Below are positions 26,078-33,704 of a stretch of 64,000 nucleotides of DNA, piece by piece. Origin of the DNA: Caballeronia jiangsuensis (GTDB lineage: Bacteria; Pseudomonadota; Gammaproteobacteria; Burkholderiales; Burkholderiaceae); contig JFHF01000031.1 of assembly GCA_000648925.1 (NCBI GenBank), positions 40,008 through 104,007 on the forward strand, written 5' to 3'. The position numbers and the translations under genes are program-made. Each line of letters opens with the position of its first letter. The stretch's first letter is position 1. Below the pieces are notes generated by a model. It searched no databases. It saw nothing but the letters and a program-made list of their open reading frames with translations, and was not told the origin of the DNA.

Positions 26078-26614
26078 ATGGAATGGGCCTATCAGATTTT
26101 TTCAGTTCGGGTTTGCCAAAATGGCGACCGAACGAGACGACTCAGGTTCGCTCTTGCTATCGCCAATCTCGGAATCGTTCTGTTCACCTTGTCGGCATGC
26201 GTCGGGAGAACACTGCCTGACGATCTCTTCGACGGCGAAGGCAAGGCCTTGAGTATTGTGCCGGTCAATCACACAGACCGCTATGCGATGAACGTTTCAG
26301 TGGGTAAGTATTGGGCTGGAGATGTGAGTGCTCATGGGGGCGGCGGGAGCGCCGCTTGTTGTTTTCCCGGCGTTAAAGACTGGAGTCGCGCGGTAAGCGT
26401 CAAGTGGACGTGGGGCACAGAGGAAGATACCAGAACGAAGGCCGTAGCAAAGCCTGCTGAGTCGCATATCGTGACCGCACATTTCCCACTCGGCGGTCCG
26501 CACAGCGATACCGACGAGTACACGAACGACGCTTACCTCTGCGTCATTCTGCGTGACCTCGATGCAGTCGATTTGGCGTTTTCGCCATCCGCTTTCGCCT
26601 GCGCCGACAAGTAA
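26078..26614 (+). CDS. DUF3304 lipoprotein, probable immunity protein of the Tle1-like effector
   Basis: A 178-residue protein with an unusually long N-region, then a hydrophobic stretch ending in lipobox LSAC (LFTLSACVGR). The mature part is a DUF3304 domain: VNHTDRYAMNVSVGKYWAGD, CCFPGVKDWSRAV, and HSDTDEYTNDAYLCVILRD, with several Cys. Tli1-type DUF3304 lipoproteins in Burkholderia sit in the periplasm and block Tle1 lipases, and this gene ends 17 bp before such a lipase. An AGGA site sits upstream of the ATG. Base composition is AT-richer than the flanking core. Immunity role is from family and adjacency. Confidence 0.78.
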   Translation: MEWAYQIFSVRVCQNGDRTRRLRFALAIANLGIVLFTLSACVGRTLPDDLFDGEGKALSIVPVNHTDRYAMNVSVGKYWAGDVSAHGGGGSAACCFPGVKDWSRAVSVKWTWGTEEDTRTKAVAKPAESHIVTAHFPLGGPHSDTDEYTNDAYLCVILRDLDAVDLAFSPSAFACADK

Positions 26615-26631
26615 GAATTGGGGTTTCAAAA

Positions 26632-28248
26632 ATGACTGTCAGGCAAGCCGGTGCGCCGATCACTGATAAAGATTTTCGGGAAGCGGTAATGCGAGGGGCG
26701 GAGAAAATCACGCAAGATCAGTTTTCTCCGTTGAATAAGGCCGGTCCGCTACGATTCGACGACGCGAAGTGCCGTCTCTATCCAAAACTCTCATTTTTCT
26801 TCGATGGCACCGGAAACAACCTCGAAATAGACAATCCGCTGGGTCGAATCTCAAATGTCGCAAAATTGTTTAACCTTGCGATCGAAGACCGCACGGGACG
26901 ACACGCAAGCAAACGCTACATACCTGGAGTCGGCACGCCGTTCAAGTTTCCTAAACTCATAGATTACACGGATAAGTTGGCCGACGACAAAGGCGGCAGT
27001 CTGGGACTTGGACTTGGTAACGGGGGCGATACGCGCATCGAATATGCGCTAGCTGAATTCTTGCACATTCTAAAAATTGACTGGAGTTCGGCATCATGGA
27101 AATGCATGCAGTACATTAACGTCGCAATCTTCGGCTTTTCGCGAGGTGCGACAGAGGCCCGCGCGTTCGTACGAAAGCTGATTGAGAGGTATTGCGAGCG
27201 CACCGAAAATGGTTTGATCTGGGTCGCACCCAATGGCGAGCGTGTGCCACTGCGTATCAATTTCATGGGACTGTTCGACACGGTAGCTTCCGTCGGCGGC
27301 CCATCACGGCATTTCGACTGGGCAAATGAACTCGCCATCCCTCCTGAAGTTGAACGCTGCGTTCATTATGTTTCGGCGCATGAAGTGCGTGCTGCCTTCC
27401 CGCTCGATTCCGTGAGAGTAGATCGCACTTATCCCGCGAATTGCGAGGAAGTCGTCTATCCCGGTGTGCATTCTGACGTGGGTGGCGGTTACGCACCGGA
27501 TGAACAAGGACGCAGCAACTTGCTCGCGCGCATTCCGTTGCGCCACATGTTGGCCGAAGCGCTGAGGGCGGGAGTCGCTATGCAACTCCCTGCGCAGTTA
27601 GTCATCGAGCGACGTGCAGACTATGCGCTTACGGACGACGATCCAGTCGTGAAGCACTATCGGCAATACATGGCCGCCCTGCCTGCTTCAGAAGATCAAG
27701 ACCTTGAAGCATTGATTCAAGCGCATCGTCACGTCCAATTCCAATGGCGCAGTGCGCTAGAACGTCAACCGAATGATTTTCGCGTGCTCGGTCGGTTATA
27801 TGGCAAGGTCAGTCCGGCCGCATGCTCTGCCGTGCCTGCGGCCACCGATGCCGATCATCCGAAATGCGCGGACGTTAGATGGGACTATGAAGTCCCATCG
27901 GATCCGACCGAGCAGGCGAAGCAACTGCTTCGAGAACAGAGACGACTTGTGCAGCGCGTTGCGTTTCTGCGTAACCCGGTAGAACGCCGCCCCGGCGACC
28001 CCGACTGGCCACCGCCGGTGCCGCGCAAGCGCACCACGTACGAAGACCTGATTCTCAGCGCCTGGGACGATGGCGCGGCTTCGCTGCCTGCCGTCGACGG
28101 TCTTTTGGCCGAACACGTTCACGATTCAGTAGCGCATTTCACCTCATGGCCGTGCGCGTTGTACGATCCGCGCGGCGTGTACTGCGATAGCGAGAAGTAC
28201 TATGCCAAAATAAAGGACGTAAACACCCGCGACGTGGAAATCGCTTAG
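26632..28248 (+). CDS. Tle1-like (DUF2235) phospholipase, probable type VI secretion effector
   Basis: A 538-residue alpha/beta hydrolase of the DUF2235/T6SS phospholipase family. It shows FFFDGTGNN (56-63), the nucleophile elbow GFSRGA with S170, FDTVAS with D216, and the GVHSDVGGGY block with H280 and D282, so the catalytic parts look intact. Tle1 enzymes cleave phospholipids in the target cell periplasm after type VI delivery. No vgrG, PAAR or secretion structural gene is in the window, so this is an orphan cargo gene. The C-terminal 200 residues are unassigned. It is paired with the DUF3304 lipoprotein upstream. Confidence 0.82.
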   Translation: MTVRQAGAPITDKDFREAVMRGAEKITQDQFSPLNKAGPLRFDDAKCRLYPKLSFFFDGTGNNLEIDNPLGRISNVAKLFNLAIEDRTGRHASKRYIPGVGTPFKFPKLIDYTDKLADDKGGSLGLGLGNGGDTRIEYALAEFLHILKIDWSSASWKCMQYINVAIFGFSRGATEARAFVRKLIERYCERTENGLIWVAPNGERVPLRINFMGLFDTVASVGGPSRHFDWANELAIPPEVERCVHYVSAHEVRAAFPLDSVRVDRTYPANCEEVVYPGVHSDVGGGYAPDEQGRSNLLARIPLRHMLAEALRAGVAMQLPAQLVIERRADYALTDDDPVVKHYRQYMAALPASEDQDLEALIQAHRHVQFQWRSALERQPNDFRVLGRLYGKVSPAACSAVPAATDADHPKCADVRWDYEVPSDPTEQAKQLLREQRRLVQRVAFLRNPVERRPGDPDWPPPVPRKRTTYEDLILSAWDDGAASLPAVDGLLAEHVHDSVAHFTSWPCALYDPRGVYCDSEKYYAKIKDVNTRDVEIA

Positions 28249-28319
28249 ACATACGCGCCCTGCGCCCTCATTGCGGGGCAGATTGGGTGCACATCCGGAT
28301 TGCCGCATCGCAACGGGTA

Positions 28320-28757
28320 TCACTGCTTGCAAAAAATCGCCGTAATGAAGGGCGCGACGTGGTGCACATCCGCGTCGCTGCCCGCGGCGCGCACCTGTTG
28401 CTCGACCTCTTTATCGCCGCCCCACACGACCACGCCGTAAGCCGAATCGGCGATCGGCTCGCCCTTGCCGAGTTTGAAGATCGGGTCATCCTTCTGGTAC
28501 GCGACGACCACATAAACCTTGAAGCCGTAAGCCGTCAGCGTCGCGCCTTTCACCGGCTTGAACGCGTTGACGGAGTTCGGCTCCACGCGCATCGGCTTCG
28601 TTTCGAGCAATCCGTCCTGCTGCAACGGCGCGACGAAATCATGCGCGGTCGATTTGCAGTCGAGTTGCGCATCGATCGACTTCGCATGCGCGAGCGCACC
28701 GAGTGACGCGAGCGTCACGGCCAGGGCGATTCGACAGGATCGGGCGACGTGCATCAT
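28320..28757 (-). CDS. Hypothetical periplasmic protein
   Basis: A 145-residue protein with a signal peptide (MMHVARSCRIALAVTLASLG, cleavage likely after AHA). The mature domain is about 120 residues with two Cys (LDCKSTAHDF and a C-terminal FCKQ) that could form a disulfide. Mid-part KGATLTAYGFKVYVVVAYQK suggests beta structure. I do not recognise a named family. It converges on the effector gene and is followed upstream by the guaD terminator, so it is transcribed alone. Confidence 0.65.
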   Translation of the reverse strand: MMHVARSCRIALAVTLASLGALAHAKSIDAQLDCKSTAHDFVAPLQQDGLLETKPMRVEPNSVNAFKPVKGATLTAYGFKVYVVVAYQKDDPIFKLGKGEPIADSAYGVVVWGGDKEVEQQVRAAGSDADVHHVAPFITAIFCKQ

Positions 28758-28843
28758 GTTGACGCGATGTTCAGGACAGCTTGCACTTTAGCGAGATTGC
28801 AAGGAATCTGCACGAATCGTCGCGGGGCGCGTGGCTGGGCCAA

Positions 28844-28868
28844 CAAAAAAGCGGCCCGCAGGCCGCTT
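28844..28868 (-). terminator. Intrinsic terminator of guaD
   Basis: Stem AAGCGGCC - CGCA/TGCG loop - GGCCGCTT, with a seven-A run on the left that becomes a U-run in the minus-strand transcript. It lies 25 bp beyond the guaD stop and ends the purine operon. Confidence 0.88.
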
Positions 28869-28892
28869 GTCGGATGAGTCATCGATAGCGCG

Positions 28893-30221
28893 TCAGGCCG
28901 CCAGTTCCAGCCTCGCCGTGTTGCGCTTGTCGCGCGAATGCACGCGTTTGCCAGCCGCGTACGTTTCGAACACCGCGCGATCGTCGCCGAGCAGCGCGAA
29001 CGCGAACAGCAGTTCTTCCAGCGATTCCGTGCGCGAGGTGCGGCGCGCGAGCAGCGGCGTCGCGTTCGGATCGAGCACGACGAAATCCGCTTCGCTGCCG
29101 GGGCTGAGCGTGCCGATCTTGTCGTCGAGTTCGAGCACCTGCGCGGCGCCCGTGGTGGCGAGCCAGAACATGCGCGTCGCGGTCAGATGATGCCCGGTCA
29201 GGCGCGCGATCTTGTGCGCCTCGTTCATCGTCTGAAGCATGGAGAACGACGTGCCGCCGCCGACATCCGTCGCGAGCGCCACGGGCATGTTCGACTCGCC
29301 CGCCTTCTCGAAGTCGAACAGGCCGCTGCCGAGAAACAGATTCGAAGTCGGGCAGTGCGACGCCACCGCGCCGGTTTCCGCCATGCGCTCGCGGTCGCGC
29401 TCATCGAGATAAATGCAGTGGCCGTACACCGCGCGCCGACGCAGCAGACCGTAGTGATCGTAAATGTCGAGATAGCTGCGATGCCCCGGAAAGAGGCTCT
29501 CGACCCACTTGATCTCGTCCGTGTTCTCCGCGACGTGGCTCTGGATGAACACGTCCTGATGCTTTTGCGCGAGCACGCCGCACGCTTCGAGCTGCGCTTC
29601 CGTCGATGTCGGCGCGAAACGCGGCGTCAGCGCGTAATGCTGACGTCCGCGGCCGTGCCAGCGCGCGATGAGTTCCGCGCTGTCGTCGTAGCCGGATTGC
29701 GCCGTGTCGCGCAGAAACTCGGGGCAGTTGCGGTCCATCAGCACCTTGCCCGCGACCATGCGCAGATTGCGCGCCTCGCTTTCGGTGAAGAACGCATCGG
29801 CGGATTGCTTGTGCACCGTGCAGTACACGAGCGCGGTCGTCGTGCCGCAGGCGAGCAGTTCGTCGATGAAAAAGCTCGCCGTTTCACGCGCGACCGCCGG
29901 ATTCTCGAAGCCGCGCTCGGTCGGGAACGTGTAGGTGTTAAGCCACGGCAGCAGGCCCGGCGCGGGCGACGCGATCATGTCCGTCTGCGGATAGTGAATG
30001 TGCGAGTCGATGAAACCCGGCACGATCAGCTTGTCGCGCATGGTGTGGACGGTCGCGTCGGCGGCGATCTTGTCGCGCAGCGACGCATACGCGCCTGCCG
30101 CGACCACCTTGCCGTCCTCGACGAGCAGAAGGCCATCGGCCTCGTAGACCGCGCCGTCAGCGGCATGCGCGGGATCTTCCCGGAAGGTCAGCAACTGGGC
30201 GCGGTAGGCGGTTTGAGTCAT
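28893..30221 (-). CDS. guaD: Guanine deaminase
   Basis: A 442-residue amidohydrolase that turns guanine into xanthine and ammonia. The zinc motif is PGFIDSHIHYPQTD; later landmarks are QSHVAENTDEIKWV, a GHCIYLDE His and ATDVGGGTSFSM with the catalytic Asp. Length is typical for bacterial GuaD (about 440). It is the last gene of a purine operon running xdhA-xdhB-xdhC-deaminase-permease-guaD, and its product feeds xanthine dehydrogenase encoded upstream. Confidence 0.93.
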   Translation of the reverse strand: MTQTAYRAQLLTFREDPAHAADGAVYEADGLLLVEDGKVVAAGAYASLRDKIAADATVHTMRDKLIVPGFIDSHIHYPQTDMIASPAPGLLPWLNTYTFPTERGFENPAVARETASFFIDELLACGTTTALVYCTVHKQSADAFFTESEARNLRMVAGKVLMDRNCPEFLRDTAQSGYDDSAELIARWHGRGRQHYALTPRFAPTSTEAQLEACGVLAQKHQDVFIQSHVAENTDEIKWVESLFPGHRSYLDIYDHYGLLRRRAVYGHCIYLDERDRERMAETGAVASHCPTSNLFLGSGLFDFEKAGESNMPVALATDVGGGTSFSMLQTMNEAHKIARLTGHHLTATRMFWLATTGAAQVLELDDKIGTLSPGSEADFVVLDPNATPLLARRTSRTESLEELLFAFALLGDDRAVFETYAAGKRVHSRDKRNTARLELAA

Positions 30222-30245
30222 GATGCAACGTCTCCGTTTCTGGGT

Positions 30246-31619
30246 TTAAAGCTGTGAAAGCAGCACGAGTGAGAAGGCGGCGATGATCCACATCGCCGGC
30301 TTGATTTCCTTCGCGCGCCCCGTCGCCGATTTCAGCACGACGAACGCGAGAAAGCCGTACGCGACGCCATCGGTGATCGAGTAGGTCAGCGGGATCAGGA
30401 TCATCGCGAGGAACGCGGGAATGGCTTCATCGAAGCGATGCCATTCGATCTGCGTGATCGCTTCCATCATGAACACGCCGACGAGCACGAGCGCGGGCGC
30501 GGTCGCGATCGCCGGAACGAGCGACAGCAGCGGCGAAAGAAACAGGAACGGCAGGAAGCACAGGCCCGCGACCACGGCGACGAGTCCCGTGCGCCCGCCC
30601 GCCGAGATGCCCGCCGCGGATTCGATATACGCGTTCGCCGGGCTCGTGCCGAGCGGCGCGGAAATGAGCGCGGAGAAGGAATCGACCATCATCGACTGGC
30701 GGATGTTGCGCGGATTGCCGTCCTTGTCGTAGAGCTTGCCGGCTTCGGAAATCGCCATGAACGTGGAGAGCGCGTCGAAGAACGATGTGAACAGCATCAC
30801 GAAGATGAACGGCCAGTAGATGACCTTCAGCGAGCCGACGAGATCGAGCTGTCCGACCGCCGAAAAGTCCGGCGCGGAGACGAGGCCGTTCCAGTTCACG
30901 AGCGTCTTGGTGGCGATCGCGGCGGGCCAGTACGCGGTGCCGTCGCCCCAGAAGCGGCCGATCGGAATCGCGATGATCGTCGTGAACACGATGCCGAGCA
31001 TCAGCGCGCCGGTGACCTTGCGGGCGACCAGGATCGTCGTGACGGCGAGGCCGATCAGGAACGTGATGACGACGGGATTCAGCGACGCCGAATGCACGAT
31101 CGTCACCGGATCGCCGACGACGAACTTCGCGTTCACGAGGCCGATCAGGCTGATGAACAGGCCGATGCCGCACGACACTGCGTGCCGCAGATTCGCGGGA
31201 ATCGCATCGACGACGAGCTTGCGCGCGTTGAATGCCGCGAGCACCGCGAAGATCACGCCGGACCAGAACACGCAGCCGAGCGCGGTCTGCCACGGCATCT
31301 TGCCGCCGTGAACCATGACGAATGCGAAGAGCGCGTTCATGCCCATGCCCGGCGCGACGAGCACCGGATTGCGCGCGTACAGGCCCATCGCGCAACTGCC
31401 GAGAAAGCTGACGATGACGGTCGCCGTCAGCGCGGCCGGAAACGGCACGCCCGCCTGCGAAAGAATGCCCGGATTGACGACGATGATGTACATCGCCGTG
31501 AGGAACGTCGTGATGCCCGCGACGATTTCCGTCTTCGTGCGCGAGCCCGCCGCGCGAATGCCGAAGAAGCGTTCGAGCGCGGTCGTGTCCTGTTGTGGTG
31601 TTGTTGCTGTGGTTTCCAT
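30246..31619 (-). CDS. Adenine/guanine/hypoxanthine permease (AzgA-type NCS2 family)
   Basis: A 457-residue inner-membrane transporter with 12 or more hydrophobic segments. The N-terminal GSRTKTEIVAGITTFLTAMY, the APGMGMNALFAF motif and the TSFFDALSTFMAISEAGKLY segment are diagnostic of the AzgA/GhxP/AdeP branch, proton symporters for purine bases. It lies between the adenine/adenosine deaminase and guanine deaminase genes, spaced 5 and 24 bp, so it supplies their substrates. Which base it prefers cannot be read from sequence. Confidence 0.9.
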   Translation of the reverse strand: METTATTPQQDTTALERFFGIRAAGSRTKTEIVAGITTFLTAMYIIVVNPGILSQAGVPFPAALTATVIVSFLGSCAMGLYARNPVLVAPGMGMNALFAFVMVHGGKMPWQTALGCVFWSGVIFAVLAAFNARKLVVDAIPANLRHAVSCGIGLFISLIGLVNAKFVVGDPVTIVHSASLNPVVITFLIGLAVTTILVARKVTGALMLGIVFTTIIAIPIGRFWGDGTAYWPAAIATKTLVNWNGLVSAPDFSAVGQLDLVGSLKVIYWPFIFVMLFTSFFDALSTFMAISEAGKLYDKDGNPRNIRQSMMVDSFSALISAPLGTSPANAYIESAAGISAGGRTGLVAVVAGLCFLPFLFLSPLLSLVPAIATAPALVLVGVFMMEAITQIEWHRFDEAIPAFLAMILIPLTYSITDGVAYGFLAFVVLKSATGRAKEIKPAMWIIAAFSLVLLSQL

Positions 31620-31624
31620 CTTCT

Positions 31625-32647
31625 TTACTGCTTCCAGTGCTGATCCAGGCGCGCGACCATTGCGTCGCGTTCTTCTTCGGTGACGAACGAGGCTTCGAGG
31701 CTGTTCTTAAGCAGCGTGTAGACCTCGTGATCCGTGAGCTTCAGCGCATCGACGATCGCGAAGTAGTTCGCGTTGACGTAGCCGCCGAAGTACGCGGGAT
31801 CGTCGGAGTTGATCATCACCGCGACGCCTTGATCCAGCAGGTCTTTCAGCGTGTGCTTGGTCATGTCGTCGAACACGCAGAGCTTGAGGTTCGAGAGCGG
31901 GCACACGGTCAGCGCGATGCGCGCATCCGCGAGACGCGCGACGAGCGCCGCGTCCTCGATGCTGCGCACGCCGTGATCGACGCGATCCACCTTCAGCAGA
32001 TCGAGCGCTTCATACACATACGACGGCGGGCCTTCCTCGCCCGCATGCGCGACGAGCTTCAGACCGCGCTCGCGCGCCTTGGCGAACACGCGCTCGAACT
32101 TCGACGGCGGATGGCCGCGCTCCGACGAATCCAGCCCGACGCCGATCAGCCGATGCGCGTATTTGTCGAACAGAGGCAATGCGCTTTCATACGTCGCGAG
32201 CGCGTCCTCTTCGGGAAGATGGCGCAGGAAACAGAGAATCAGCCTGCTCGAAAGACCGCGCTTTTCACCTTCGGCGAGCGCGGCATCGATGCCCGCGACG
32301 ACCGTTTCGATCGATACGCCGCGTTCCGTATGCGTCTGCGGATCGAAGAAGATTTCCGTGTGCGCGACGTGGTCCGCGAGCGCGCGCTCGACGTAGGCCA
32401 TCGTCATGTCGTAGAAGTCCTGCTCGGTGAGCAGCACGCTCGCGCCCGCGTAGTAGATGTCGAGGAACGATTGCAGGTCGGTGAACGCGTAAGCGGCGCG
32501 CAGCGCATCGATCGAGTCGTACGCGAGCTTCACGTTGTTGCGCTTCGCGAGCGCGAAAATCAGCTCCGGTTCGAGCGACCCTTCGATATGGATATGCAGC
32601 TCGGCTTTTGGCGCGCGCGCAATCTTGTCGGCGAGTGTGGGATTCAT
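31625..32647 (-). CDS. Adenine (or adenosine) deaminase
   Basis: A 340-residue zinc deaminase of the adenosine deaminase family. Ligands and catalytic residues appear as HIHIEGSLEP, LVAHAGEEGP, RVDHGVRS and NSDDPAYFGGYV. The segment VGLDSSERGHPPSKFERVF and the SDDPAYFGGY ending are features of the bacterial/fungal adenine deaminase subgroup rather than true adenosine deaminases (which usually have NTDDP). The reaction would be adenine to hypoxanthine, fitting the purine-base permease and xanthine dehydrogenase genes around it. It is often annotated add. Confidence 0.85.
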   Translation of the reverse strand: MNPTLADKIARAPKAELHIHIEGSLEPELIFALAKRNNVKLAYDSIDALRAAYAFTDLQSFLDIYYAGASVLLTEQDFYDMTMAYVERALADHVAHTEIFFDPQTHTERGVSIETVVAGIDAALAEGEKRGLSSRLILCFLRHLPEEDALATYESALPLFDKYAHRLIGVGLDSSERGHPPSKFERVFAKARERGLKLVAHAGEEGPPSYVYEALDLLKVDRVDHGVRSIEDAALVARLADARIALTVCPLSNLKLCVFDDMTKHTLKDLLDQGVAVMINSDDPAYFGGYVNANYFAIVDALKLTDHEVYTLLKNSLEASFVTEEERDAMVARLDQHWKQ

Positions 32648-32687
32648 GTGGGCTTTGTTGTGTTGGGGCTACGGTTGCGCCTGTGGG

Positions 32688-33704
32688 TCAGGCGGTCTGT
32701 TGCGACGACGCGTGGCTCGAAGCGTTGGCTTCGACCGCCTGCAGCAGTTGGGCTGCCGCTGCAACGGCGATCACTTCGGGCGCCTTGTCGACGATGCCGT
32801 CGATGCCGATCGGACACACCATGCGCGCGATGAGCGCCGGGTCGATGCCGCGCGCCGCGAGCCGGTGCTCGAACTGCTTCTTCTTCGTGAACGAGCCGAT
32901 CATGCCGAAGAACGCAAAGTCGCCGCGTCTCAGGATGCATTCCGCCAGCGCGAGGTCCACCGTGTGGTTGTGCGTCATCACGATGTAGTACGTGTGGGGC
33001 GGCGCGCGGTCGACGGCTTCGTCGGGCGCGTCGTTCGGCTCGATCGTCACGTTGTCGGGCACGAACTGCGGCGCCGGAAACGCAGCGTCGCGCTCGTCGA
33101 CCCAGGTCACGTGGCAGGGCAGCGTCGCGAGCACGCGCACGAGCGCCGCGCCCACATGACCCGCACCGAACAGCACGACCTGGAAGTCGCGCGGCGCGAT
33201 GGTTTCGGTGAGCAGCGCGCCGCTCTCGTCGAAACCGGCGCCGTCCCACAGGAGGCAGTCGGCGTCGGTTGCGCCCGGTTCGGGATCGGAGAGCATGACG
33301 GCGTCGGGCATCGGCGCGAACGAGACGCTGCGCACGGTCGAGAGACCCTGCGCGGTGCGTTTCGAGAGCGTCGTCACCCAGTTCAGATCCGCCACGTCGA
33401 GCCGCTCGAACGCGAGCACGACCGCGCCGCCGCAGCACTGGCCGAGGCTTGGGCCCAGAGCGAAACGCTCCAGCCGTCTCATGCGCGGGCTGCGCATGCC
33501 GTCCTTCAGCACTTGCCGTGCGGTCTCGATGGCCTTCCATTCCAGATGGCCGCCGCCGATCGTATAGCGCGCGTCCTCGCGCGTGACGATCATCTTCGTG
33601 CCCGGCTCGCGCGGCGCGGAGCCTTCGACACGCGCGACCGTCACGAGCACGACGGCGTCGCCGTGCGCGAGCAGGTGTTGCAGGTCGTTCAGCCAAACTT
33701 GCAT
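32688..33704 (-). CDS. xdhC: Xanthine dehydrogenase accessory protein XdhC
   Basis: A 338-residue chaperone that binds molybdenum cofactor, promotes its sulfuration and inserts it into XdhB. The N-terminal part has VARVEGSAPREPGTKMIVT and GGGHLEWKAI, then FALGPSLGQCCGGAVVLAFE with the conserved CC pair. The C-terminal Rossmann-like domain has LFGAGHVGAALVRVL and VMTHNHTVDLALAECIL. A start at MQVWLNDLQHLL is supported by GGAG about eight bases upstream and by family length, although the frame is also open from xdhB. The gene is followed 40 bp on by the deaminase. Confidence 0.85.
   Translation of the reverse strand: MQVWLNDLQHLLAHGDAVVLVTVARVEGSAPREPGTKMIVTREDARYTIGGGHLEWKAIETARQVLKDGMRSPRMRRLERFALGPSLGQCCGGAVVLAFERLDVADLNWVTTLSKRTAQGLSTVRSVSFAPMPDAVMLSDPEPGATDADCLLWDGAGFDESGALLTETIAPRDFQVVLFGAGHVGAALVRVLATLPCHVTWVDERDAAFPAPQFVPDNVTIEPNDAPDEAVDRAPPHTYYIVMTHNHTVDLALAECILRRGDFAFFGMIGSFTKKKQFEHRLAARGIDPALIARMVCPIGIDGIVDKAPEVIAVAAAAQLLQAVEANASSHASSQQTA

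Noticed and set aside
24734..28250. Genomic island or prophage inserted after phnW
   Set aside because: Base composition differs, but there is no integrase, tRNA target, direct-repeat border or mobility gene; it is described as an accessory effector patch only.
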